The position numbers and the translations under genes were made by a program. Positions 1 to 5,143 of a stretch of DNA of 5,143 nucleotides are shown here, piece after piece. Every line of letters begins with the position of its first letter. The first letter of the stretch is position 1. The stretch spans positions 1 through 5,143 of the forward strand of contig CAZVWW010000149.1 in the NCBI GenBank assembly GCA_964631265.1. The letters are read 5' to 3'. This DNA comes from CAZVWW01 sp964631265 (GTDB lineage Bacteria; Thermotogota; Thermotogae; MWEM01). Below the pieces are notes generated by a model. The model had not been told where the DNA came from, searched no databases, and saw only the letters and a list, made by a program, of their open reading frames with translations.

Positions 1-163
1 CCAATTTCTGTATCACCTGCGAGCCTGTGTTCTCTCCGTGTTCAAGCATGGCAAGCAGCAGATGCTCACAGCGTAATTGATTCTGCTTGAATCTTGCGAG
101 AATATCCTGCATGACGTTGAATATTCCCTGAGCACTTGATGTATAATCATTCATATTAATCAT
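1..163 (-). CDS. clpB: ClpB-type AAA+ disaggregase, N-terminal fragment (continues beyond the left edge)
   Basis: Only the first 54 codons are in the window. The translation contains the Clp N-terminal repeat signature: a helix with AQGIFNVMQDILARF (residues 11-25), then CEHLLLAMLEHGENTGSQVI (32-51), where EHLLLAML is the family's most conserved stretch. ClpB is a hexameric cytosolic AAA+ protein that pulls polypeptides out of aggregates together with DnaK. The ATG at 163 is chosen because a strong ribosome-binding site, GAGGTGATC, lies just upstream (about 166-174), inside the 11-base gap after the hspR stop. That tight spacing means clpB is co-transcribed with hspR and probably translationally coupled to it. 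ClpA and ClpC share this N-domain, so the ClpB name rests mainly on the dnaK-hspR context. The AAA+ modules that would separate them lie outside the window. Confidence 0.85.
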   Translation of the reverse strand, partial: MINMNDYTSSAQGIFNVMQDILARFKQNQLRCEHLLLAMLEHGENTGSQVIQKL

Positions 164-174
164 ATGATCACCTC

Positions 175-597
175 TTATTTGTCTTCTTCCTCCTCATCGT
201 AGAAGGAAAATTCATAACTCTTAACTTCAATCTTCACCGGTAACGGTGGGGTTTCTTTTCTGAGCCTATCTCTGAGCAGATCATTTTCCCGTTGTAGAAA
301 GGCATTCTTATGCCGTTCTTTCCGCAATTGGTCTTCAAGCTCCAGAATTCTGTCAATGCCGGTTGTCGGGATGCCCTGATCCGCCAGTTCTTTGATATGA
401 TTGAGCTCCTCAATATCGTGTTCTGAATAAAGCCGTAGATTCCCAAGTCTGAATGGATCGACAAATCCCCGCTTTTCATACTGTCTCAAGGTCTGGGGAT
501 GAATCCCGAGAATCTTGGATGCAACGCTTATGATGAATTTTGGCATATTAAACTCGTCTTTTTGGTTGATCTCTCTCTTATTTTGCTTCTTTTTCAT
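175..597 (-). CDS. hspR: HspR-like MerR-family heat-shock repressor
   Basis: HspR represses heat-shock operons, with DnaK acting as co-repressor. Numbering from a GTG at 606, the MerR-type winged helix-turn-helix spans residues 24-75. It carries the HspR hallmark HPQTLRQYEKRGFVDP (36-51), a wing around NLRLYSEHDIEEL and the GIDRILELE stretch (83-91). A charged coiled coil (about 86-117) for dimerisation follows, then an acidic tail ending YDEEEEDK. No cysteine or metal-binding set is visible, which argues against a metal-sensing MerR. I place the start at ATG 597, which gives 140 residues and is preceded by a weak ribosome site (GAGTGATC). The GTG at 606 lies within that site and has none of its own. 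The ATG at 546 is possible but lacks a good site. The gene sits 87 bases after dnaK, behind a terminator, and 11 bases before clpB, so it should be made at lower level than DnaK. Confidence 0.9.
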   Translation of the reverse strand: MKKKQNKREINQKDEFNMPKFIISVASKILGIHPQTLRQYEKRGFVDPFRLGNLRLYSEHDIEELNHIKELADQGIPTTGIDRILELEDQLRKERHKNAFLQRENDLLRDRLRKETPPLPVKIEVKSYEFSFYDEEEEDK

Positions 598-608
598 ATG
601 GATCACTC

Positions 609-628
609 ACTTTCTTTGAAAAGAAAGT
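609..628. repeat. 8-bp perfect inverted repeat upstream of hspR
   Basis: The arms ACTTTCTT (609-616) and AAGAAAGT (621-628) are exact reverse complements separated by four bases. The palindrome lies between the dnaK terminator and the weak ribosome site of hspR. In the minus-strand transcript it would form a small A/U-rich hairpin just before that site. As DNA it could be a second protein-binding site. No convincing promoter is seen next to it. Function is unknown. Confidence 0.5.
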
Positions 629-636
629 CTCTTTTT

Positions 637-667
637 AAAAAAGGCGGGCCCATTATCGGGACCCGCC
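637..667 (-). terminator. Intrinsic terminator between dnaK and hspR
   Basis: Read on the minus strand, GGCGGG pairs with CCCGCC (plus-strand 643-648 with 662-667). One C/A mismatch and two further C-G pairs follow towards the loop. Six T residues come directly after (637-642), so this is a standard rho-independent terminator starting 17 bases beyond the dnaK stop. No separate promoter for hspR-clpB is obvious, so it probably works as a partial terminator that lets some transcripts through. The other strand has no comparable U-tract. Confidence 0.85.
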
Positions 668-684
668 GTTTTATCAGGGTGTTA

Positions 685-2547
685 TTATTTGTTCTCGTCT
701 ACATCTTCATAATCAGCGTTAACTGTATTATCATCCTGCGGGCCCTGCTCGGTATTCTCTGTTGTCTGTTCCTGTTGCTGTCCCTGCTCAGCCTGATTTT
801 CCTGCTGTGCCTTGTAGACTTCTTCTCCGGCTTTCATGCTTTCCTGCTGGAGCTCGTCCATGAGGGATTTTATTCTGGCTACGTTATCGTTGTTAATGGC
901 TTCTCTCAGATCGTTTTTCAATGATTCAAGCTTACCTCTCAGTTCATCGGACAGCTTGTCGCCGTTGTCTTTCAGCATCTTCTCAGTGGAATATACAAGC
1001 GCATCGGCCTGGTTCTTCATCTCGATTTCCTTCTTCTTCTTCTCGTCTTTTTCCTTGTTCTGTTCAGCCTCATCGACCATTCTGTTGATATCCTCTTCAT
1101 TCAGTTTGTTTCTGCCGGTTACAACCATGGACTGTTCCTTACCGGTTCCCTTGTCCGTTGCCTTGACATGCACAATGCCGTCTGTGTCGATGTCAAATTC
1201 AACTTCTATCTGAGGAACGCCCCGGGGTGCCGGTGTAATGCCAACCAGTCTGAAGCTTCCAAGGAGATGGTTCTGTGTGGCCATGCTTCTTTCGCCCTGA
1301 TAAACTCTGACTTCTACCTCGGTCTGCCGGTCTTCTGCGGTTGTGAACACCTTTGACTTTTTAACGGGAATCGGGGTGTTTCTCTCAATTAACGGTTCCA
1401 TCAGTCCACCCTTGACTTCCACTCCGAGTGTGAGAGGAGTAACGTCGACCAGTACAACATCCTTGCCCATATCTCCGGACATGATGGATGATTGTATGGC
1501 AGCTCCCACTGCAACAGCTTCATCCGGGTTAATTCCCTTGTTGGCACCTTTCCCGAATACATCTTTTATGAATTTCTGAACCATTGGTACCCGGGTCATA
1601 CCTCCAACCAGGAGAATCTCGTCGATCTCATCCGTGTTGAGCTTTGCGTCCTTGAGAGCATTCTGTATCGGACCCTTTGTACTCTCAACAAGGTCTGAAA
1701 CCAGTGATTCAAATGTTGAACGGGTCAGTTTCTGTTCAAGATGCATGGGGCCATCTGAAGTCGCGGTGATAAACGGAAGGCTGATCTCTGTTTCAAGTTT
1801 TGTGGAAAGCTCAATCTTGGCCTTCTCAGCGGCCTCTTTCAATCTCTGCATGGACTGCTTGTCGTTTCTCAGGTCAACACCATGCTCTTTCTTGAAGTTA
1901 TCTGCAAGCCAGTCGATGACCTTCTTGTCAAAGTCATCACCACCGAGTTCGTTGTTCCCGTTTGTGGAAACAACCTGTATGACACCGTCTCCGATCTCAA
2001 GGATTGATACGTCAAATGTTCCGCCACCAAGGTCATAGACGACAACGTTCTCATCCTTCTCTTTGTTCAGACCATAAGCCAGTGCCGCTGCTGTCGGCTC
2101 GTTGATGATTCGGAGCACTTCAAGTCCGGCAATCTGTCCTGCCTCTTTTGTCGCCTGTCTCTGATCATCGTTGAAGTATGCCGGACACGTTATGACAGCT
2201 TTATTGATCTTCCCGCCGAGATAACTCTCTGCATCATCAACAAGTTTCCTCAATATATAGGAACTGATCTCCTGCGGTGTGTAATCCTTACCGTCAATGG
2301 TCACTTTGTAATCCGTTCCCATATGTCGCTTAATTGATTTTATGGTCCTCTCTGAATTCAAAACAGCCTGTCGCTTTGCCGGCTCGCCTTTCACAATCTC
2401 TCCTGTCTTGCTGAAAGCGATAACAGAAGGGGTGGTTCGTGAACCCTCTGAATTGGATATAACTTCTGATGTCTTATCGGGTTTTACCCATGCAATACAT
2501 GAGTTTGTTGTACCAAGGTCAATTCCTACTACATATTCCTTTGCCAT
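685..2547 (-). CDS. dnaK: Hsp70 chaperone DnaK
   Basis: This is a full-length 620-residue cytosolic Hsp70, an ATP-driven chaperone for unfolded proteins. The nucleotide-binding domain (1 to about 362) has phosphate loop GIDLGTTNS (8-16), INEPTAAALAYG (148-159), DLGGGTFDVS (172-181) and LVGGMTRVP (313-321). The interdomain linker region precedes DVTPLTLGVE (368-377). The beta substrate-binding domain runs to about 480 and the helical lid to about 580. A Gln/Glu-rich disordered tail ends in ADYEDVDENK. After SIKRHMG (71-77) the protein goes straight to DYKVTIDGKDYTPQE, lacking the insertion found in proteobacterial-type DnaK. The ATG at 2547 follows GGAGGTG (2555-2561) with 7 bases between, and two TAA stops sit in tandem at 682-687. 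It is the first gene of a unit with hspR and clpB. GrpE and DnaJ, its usual partners, are not encoded here. Confidence 0.98.
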   Translation of the reverse strand: MAKEYVVGIDLGTTNSCIAWVKPDKTSEVISNSEGSRTTPSVIAFSKTGEIVKGEPAKRQAVLNSERTIKSIKRHMGTDYKVTIDGKDYTPQEISSYILRKLVDDAESYLGGKINKAVITCPAYFNDDQRQATKEAGQIAGLEVLRIINEPTAAALAYGLNKEKDENVVVYDLGGGTFDVSILEIGDGVIQVVSTNGNNELGGDDFDKKVIDWLADNFKKEHGVDLRNDKQSMQRLKEAAEKAKIELSTKLETEISLPFITATSDGPMHLEQKLTRSTFESLVSDLVESTKGPIQNALKDAKLNTDEIDEILLVGGMTRVPMVQKFIKDVFGKGANKGINPDEAVAVGAAIQSSIMSGDMGKDVVLVDVTPLTLGVEVKGGLMEPLIERNTPIPVKKSKVFTTAEDRQTEVEVRVYQGERSMATQNHLLGSFRLVGITPAPRGVPQIEVEFDIDTDGIVHVKATDKGTGKEQSMVVTGRNKLNEEDINRMVDEAEQNKEKDEKKKKEIEMKNQADALVYSTEKMLKDNGDKLSDELRGKLESLKNDLREAINNDNVARIKSLMDELQQESMKAGEEVYKAQQENQAEQGQQQEQTTENTEQGPQDDNTVNADYEDVDENK

Positions 2548-2626
2548 AAAAAAGCACCTCCAAAATTTTTTATTTTTCTATTTGCTAATCAATATGACGT
2601 CTGATGAATCCCATTTATTACATACC

Positions 2627-2636
2627 AAGTGCTTTG
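2627..2636. repeat. Left copy of a 10-bp inverted repeat in the dnaK leader
   Basis: AAGTGCTTTG here is the exact reverse complement of CAAAGCACTT at 2795-2804. The left copy is in the transcribed dnaK leader, just downstream of the predicted start site. The right copy is about 110 bases upstream of the promoter, so the pair brackets the promoter. It could be a pair of regulator sites or chance. Confidence 0.35.
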
Positions 2637-2652
2637 TTCTAACTCGGAAGTT

Positions 2653-2681
2653 ATTATACAGATTTATATGTAGCTTGTCAA
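2653..2681 (-). promoter_or_regulatory. Consensus sigma-70 promoter of dnaK
   Basis: On the minus strand TTGACA (2681-2676), a 17-base spacer and TATAAT (2658-2653) match the housekeeping sigma consensus perfectly. The start site should be near 2646, giving a leader of about 99 bases before the dnaK ATG. Such a strong promoter needs active repression at normal temperature, which fits control by HspR rather than by an alternative heat-shock sigma factor. No CIRCE element (the HrcA operator) is visible. Confidence 0.88.
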
Positions 2682-2684
2682 GCT
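2672..2684. promoter_or_regulatory. Palindrome over the -35 box, candidate HspR operator
   Basis: AGCTTG and CAAGCT form a perfect 6-bp inverted repeat around one central base and fully cover the -35 hexamer, so a bound dimer would block RNA polymerase. The classical HspR site (HAIR, CTTGAGT-N7-ACTCAAG) is not present in this region; only CTTG/CAAG ends are shared. That HspR binds here is inference from position and gene context. Confidence 0.45.
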
Positions 2685-2811
2685 GTTAGATTATACTAAA
2701 GTATTTAGAATATTGTGATACGACCCGAAATATTTTTCAGTTGATTCATACGCGAAAGATTTAGATAGCGACACATAAGCCAAGGTAAATAACTCAAAGC
2801 ACTTATAGAAC

Positions 2812-2839
2812 TCGCTCCAGGTCCCCCGGCCTGGAGCGA
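2812..2839. repeat. GC-rich perfect hairpin, 10-bp arms
   Basis: TCGCTCCAGG (2812-2821) and CCTGGAGCGA (2830-2839) are exact reverse complements around an 8-base C/G-rich loop. Neither strand has a following T-tract, so it is not a normal intrinsic terminator. It lies about 70 bases before the transposase remnant and 10 bases from a second hairpin. It may belong to an element end or be a REP-like repeat. Confidence 0.7.
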
Positions 2840-2849
2840 AATATGAACC

Positions 2850-2871
2850 AAACAGTCACCCTTGACTGTTT
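2850..2871. repeat. Second perfect hairpin, 9-bp arms
   Basis: AAACAGTCA (2850-2858) and TGACTGTTT (2863-2871) are exact reverse complements around the 4-base loop CCCT. Only one more T follows on the plus strand, so termination is doubtful. Together with the preceding hairpin it forms a tandem stem-loop pair. It could be an insertion-element end, a structured RNA or a protein-binding site. Confidence 0.65.
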
Positions 2872-2911
2872 TCCGATTTCACATCGCAATAACCTCCGTC
2901 TCTTTTGCTGA

Positions 2912-3601
2912 GAAGATCCACCGTTGGGCTATCAGGCAAAGGTCGATTTAGGCACCATACTGGTTGAAGACAGTGAGGGGACAAAATGGAGACTCTACGC
3001 CATCGCCATGGTACTCTCCCATTCAAGATACAAATACATCCGATGGTATGACAGGCCGCCCACGACAAGAGATTTCATCGCATTCCATGAAATGGCCTTC
3101 AATTACTATGGAGGCATACCTGAGGAGATCATATTCGACCAGGACAGACTGCTCATCGTCAGGGAGAACTTTGGAGACATTGTTTACACCGAGGACTTTG
3201 AACGCTACCGACAACAAGCGCGATTCAAGATCTACATCTGCCGGAGTGCAGACTCCGAAAGTAAAGGACGGGGCGAAGCGGTCGTCAAATTCGTCAAGCA
3301 GAACTTCGCCAAACATCGTGAAGTCACGACCATTGAGGCCTTTAACACCGAGTGTCTCGCCTGGCTGGAAAGGACGGAAAATGGCAAAGTACATGCGACC
3401 ACAAAGAAAAAACCGGCCGATGTATTCACCCAAGAGCGAGCATACCTCAGACCGGTTCACCAAAAAATAAAAAACAATACCAGTTAAACGATTATAACAA
3501 GAAACGCGCGAAAAGACAACCTCATCTTTTACAAATCAAACCGATACACCGAGCCGGTGGGGAAGTATGAAAGAGGCAAAACCGTTGAGATAAAACTGTA
3601 G
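2912..3601 (+). pseudogene. istA: IS21-family transposase (IstA) remnant, N-terminally truncated with in-frame stops
   Basis: The frame opens after a stop at 2909-2911 and reads DPPLGYQAKVDLG, the start of the IS21-type DDE integrase core. It continues with VLSHSRYKYIRWYDRP, YGGIPEEIIFDQDRLLIVREN and SKGRGEAVVKFVKQNFAKHR. The three acidic residues can be placed: Asp at 2945, Asp at 3137 and Glu at 3275. A TAA at 3485-3487 breaks the frame. The same frame then continues with ARKDNLIFYKSNRYTEPVGKY, the conserved C-terminal stretch of IstA proteins, until TAG at 3599-3601. IstA normally has 400-500 residues; about 229 codons remain. The N-terminal helix-turn-helix region is missing, no ribosome site or ATG precedes the core, and no istB helper ATPase gene follows. 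The remnant is therefore inactive. It faces the GGDEF gene convergently and is divergent from dnaK. Confidence 0.88.
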
Positions 3602-3662
3602 GACAAACCGTCCCTCCGGGAAATATTGTATATCGGCTTTTAAATGTCGTAGCTTTTTTCCC

Positions 3663-3690
3663 AGAGATATTTCATCCCCGATATCTTTTT
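3663..3690 (+). terminator. Weak hairpin with short T-tract, possible terminator
   Basis: AGATAT (3665-3670) pairs with ATATCT (3681-3686) around a 10-base loop. The stem can extend by two pairs (one G-U) and runs into TTTT (3687-3690). It is A/U-rich and weak. It sits in the 130-base gap (3602-3731) between the convergent transposase remnant and the GGDEF gene, where nothing else is evident. It would act on plus-strand transcription if at all. No good terminator for the GGDEF gene was found here. Confidence 0.3.
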
Positions 3691-3731
3691 CTATACAATC
3701 ATTACGCTGACCAACAATGCTTCATTTTTTC

Positions 3732-5009
3732 TCAACGGCCAACAGCTTCCACTCTATTTCTTCCATTTTCTTTTGCTTTATAGAGTAACTCATCTGCCTG
3801 TTTGTAAAAATCATCACCATCTTTTATTTTATCTGCATATTCACAAGCAACGCCAATTGAAACAGTGACGTAGGGACTAGTCTTATTACATTTATGGGCT
3901 ATCCTCATATTTTCGATTGCTTTTAATATTGTTCTCACAAAATTTAGCGAATGTTCAACACTTTCTGTATGAAGAATTATTCCAAATTCTTCACCACCCA
4001 ATCTAAAACAATAATCATCTGCTCTTTTAAGGTGCTTTTTAAGTACATCTGCTATACTTATAAGTACCTGATCCCCTGCAAGATGTCCATATGTGTCATT
4101 ATATAGCTTAAAAAAGTCAACATCCAGAATAGCAAAGCACAGTAACTGGTTTTTTCTTTTTGATAAATTAATTTCTTTTGGAAAGATCCTGTCAAAATAA
4201 CGGCGATTAAAGAGATTCGTTAATCCGTCAGTTATCGAAAGCTCTTGAATATATGAAATTGATTTAGCAAGAACTGAATTAATTTGACGATTATAGTTAT
4301 CTGAAATCTTTTTTGATATTTTCAGAGATTTGTATCGCCAGATTAAACTCTCTATTTCTCTGCTATCAAGATCAAGTTTATCACCTAACTCCAGCTTATC
4401 TATCTTTTCCTCAAGATCAATTACACTATCTTTAGGTTTAATACGATAATGAACAGTTACCATAGTTTTGATAAAAACTGGATTTTCTTCATATGGGTGC
4501 TCATCAATAAACACATTCACGTATTCGACATCATCAAAAATCATACAACCGCCATAAAAAAGCCCTTGAAGAAATTTCCCGTAAAGTGGCATAACATTTT
4601 CATAAACAGCAATCCCTTTTTCTTCATCAAAAAACTTCATAACGGACCACCCAATTTCATTGCGGGTACCACCGCGTACAACACTATTGTATCCGCCACT
4701 TGCATCATGGGCATGAATCCAGTCGAGCGTTGAATGGATCATTTCCTTACCCGGACCGTCGTGGTACCATGCTTTAATGAAATGAATTCCAGCTTGAAAC
4801 ATCAATTCTTCGGATGGTTGGGACTTTTCTATTGATTCAATTGTTTCAATAAACAACGAATACGGATACCATTCTTCAATATTAACTCGCGGAAGATTTA
4901 AACCGACATCAAAAATTGAATTGAGTTCATAAAATGCGTTTATAATTCCATACAAGAAAGCACCAGAAACCTCACCCTTTACATTTTCATAATTTGTTGT
5001 ATTTATCAT
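3732..5009 (-). CDS. Diguanylate cyclase (GGDEF domain) with unassigned N-terminal sensory domain
   Basis: The C-terminal GGDEF domain makes the second messenger cyclic di-GMP from two GTP. Numbering from the ATG at 5015, it begins at DGLTNLFNRRYF (263-274). It has metal-binding Asp298 in DVDFFK, YNDTYGHLAGD (305-315) and the active-site loop GGEEF (340-344). RADD (331-334), five residues before GGEEF, is a canonical RxxD inhibitory site, so the enzyme should be active and product-inhibited. A charged helical linker (about 198-260) precedes it. Residues 13-192 form a soluble domain with WYPYSLF (49-55), FIKAWYHDGPGK (79-90) and GKFLQGLFYGGCMIF (146-160). The layout vaguely recalls the myxobacterial TIGR02265/DUF2378 or V4R-like sensor domains, but I cannot assign it. 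No signal peptide or membrane segment is seen. I prefer the ATG at 5009 (425 residues) because of ribosome-site spacing. The gene is more A+T-rich than dnaK, hinting at a separate origin. Confidence 0.93.
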   Translation of the reverse strand: MINTTNYENVKGEVSGAFLYGIINAFYELNSIFDVGLNLPRVNIEEWYPYSLFIETIESIEKSQPSEELMFQAGIHFIKAWYHDGPGKEMIHSTLDWIHAHDASGGYNSVVRGGTRNEIGWSVMKFFDEEKGIAVYENVMPLYGKFLQGLFYGGCMIFDDVEYVNVFIDEHPYEENPVFIKTMVTVHYRIKPKDSVIDLEEKIDKLELGDKLDLDSREIESLIWRYKSLKISKKISDNYNRQINSVLAKSISYIQELSITDGLTNLFNRRYFDRIFPKEINLSKRKNQLLCFAILDVDFFKLYNDTYGHLAGDQVLISIADVLKKHLKRADDYCFRLGGEEFGIILHTESVEHSLNFVRTILKAIENMRIAHKCNKTSPYVTVSIGVACEYADKIKDGDDFYKQADELLYKAKENGRNRVEAVGR

Positions 5010-5015
5010 AATCAT

Positions 5016-5023
5016 ACCTCCTC
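5016..5023 (-). promoter_or_regulatory. Ribosome-binding site deciding the GGDEF gene start
   Basis: GAGGAGGT on the minus strand directly abuts the ATG at 5015, leaving no spacing, but is 6 bases from the in-frame ATG at 5009. Initiation at 5009 is therefore much more likely, removing two residues (Met-Ile) from the longest reading frame. Confidence 0.75.
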
Positions 5024-5050
5024 AGCAGCGGGGACGGTTCTTTTTGCTGA
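5022..5050. repeat. Hairpin with GGGGACGGTTC loop upstream of the GGDEF gene
   Basis: TCAGCA (5022-5027) and TGCTGA (5045-5050) are exact reverse complements around a 17-base loop containing GGGGACGGTTC. The left arm overlaps the end of the ribosome site by two bases, so folding in the leader could affect translation. The GGGACGGTT core also occurs, inverted, at 3606-3614 beyond the gene's other end. Confidence 0.45.
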
Positions 5051-5081
5051 AAACATTCTCTATATAAGTCATGATTTGGAG

Positions 5082-5114
5082 AAAAAAACCCAAACGGAAG
5101 ATGTTCCATCCGGG
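5082..5114 (-). terminator. Intrinsic terminator of a minus-strand gene beyond the right edge
   Basis: In minus-strand RNA, CCCGGAUGGAA (plus 5114-5104) pairs over all 11 positions with UUCCGUUUGGG (5099-5089), counting G-U pairs, around a 4-base loop. Seven U residues follow (plus 5088-5082). The plus-strand version pairs less well because the wobble pairs become mismatches, although six T residues also follow on that side (5116-5121). It most likely ends an upstream minus-strand transcript and insulates the GGDEF gene from it. Confidence 0.65.
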
Positions 5115-5143
5115 CTTTTTTAACGGATTTGACCAGTTCCTGA

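Larger units (their letters stand above)
2690..2911. other. Intergenic region between the dnaK promoter and the IS21 remnant
   Basis: No coding sequence is apparent. The left half (2690-2811) is A+T-rich with no clear promoter facing right. It carries the right copy of the 10-bp repeat (CAAAGCACTT, 2795-2804). The right half holds two perfect hairpins (2812-2839 and 2850-2871) close to the point where transposase similarity begins. The region does not encode the missing N-terminal part of the transposase in any readable form. Confidence 0.6.

Noticed and set aside
499..924. Plus-strand open frame with a hydrophobic translation
   Set aside because: It lies antisense to hspR, the terminator and the end of dnaK. 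Its hydrophobicity comes from complementing charged codons, and the minus-strand genes have clear family motifs.
2548..2690. CIRCE element (HrcA operator) or classical HAIR site in the dnaK upstream region
   Set aside because: Neither TTAGCACTC-N9-GAGTGCTAA nor CTTGAGT-N7-ACTCAAG is present. CCGAGT...ACTTGG in the leader matches imperfectly and with the wrong spacing.
2812..2871. CRISPR repeat or tandem array
   Set aside because: The two hairpins differ in sequence and there are no regularly spaced direct repeats or cas genes.
3023..3463. Minus-strand open frame of 146 codons across the transposase remnant
   Set aside because: It is antisense to a recognisable IS21 core, shows no family resemblance and has no convincing ribosome site.
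3602..3731. istB gene expected downstream of istA
   Set aside because: The interval is only 130 bases, shows no Walker motif or open frame of note, and is followed by the unrelated convergent GGDEF gene.
4989..5142. Minus-strand open frame entering from the right edge and overlapping the start of the GGDEF gene
   Set aside because: It would run through a strong intrinsic terminator and has no recognisable motif. A different frame ends with TAA at 5122-5120 just before the terminator, fitting a gene end better, but only seven codons are visible, so neither is annotated.

Overview
The window looks like an ordinary bacterial chromosome segment of moderate G+C. It carries a heat-shock operon, a decayed insertion sequence and a signalling gene. 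The organism cannot be fixed from this sequence. DnaK lacks the roughly 20-residue insertion that follows the SIKRHMG region in proteobacterial-type DnaK, so it resembles Firmicutes/Actinobacteria-type proteins. Pairing it with an HspR repressor is known from Actinobacteria and scattered other phyla. A Gram-positive lineage, or another phylum carrying such a dnaK-hspR-clpB set, is plausible.

Layout. Bases 1-2684 form a minus-strand heat-shock unit. A textbook sigma-70 promoter (TTGACA-N17-TATAAT, 2653-2681) drives dnaK (685-2547). An intrinsic terminator (637-667) and an 8-bp palindrome follow. Next come a MerR-family hspR repressor gene (175-597) and, 11 bases after its stop, the first 54 codons of a clpB-type chaperone gene running off the left edge. 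No grpE or dnaJ lies between dnaK and hspR. The likely logic is a feedback loop: HspR with DnaK as co-repressor shuts off the promoter until DnaK is titrated by unfolded protein, and the terminator after dnaK gives DnaK in excess over HspR and ClpB. A 13-bp palindrome centred on the -35 box is the best operator candidate, but it is not the classical HAIR sequence.

Bases 2690-2911 have no gene but hold two strong perfect hairpins next to each other. Bases 2912-3601 on the plus strand are a remnant of an IS21-family transposase (istA). The N-terminal third is missing, in-frame stops are present, and there is no istB. Bases 3602-3731 hold only a weak hairpin.

Bases 3732-5009 (minus) encode a soluble diguanylate cyclase with an intact GGEEF active site, an RxxD inhibitory site, and an N-terminal domain of about 180 residues that I do not recognise with confidence. 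Its A+T-rich composition differs visibly from dnaK. Upstream are a hairpin next to its ribosome-binding site and an intrinsic terminator (5082-5114) that probably ends a minus-strand gene outside the window.

I see no clear sign of a wholly new system. The most useful leads are the operator/terminator design of the dnaK-hspR-clpB unit, the paired hairpins beside the IS remnant, and the unassigned sensor domain of the cyclase.
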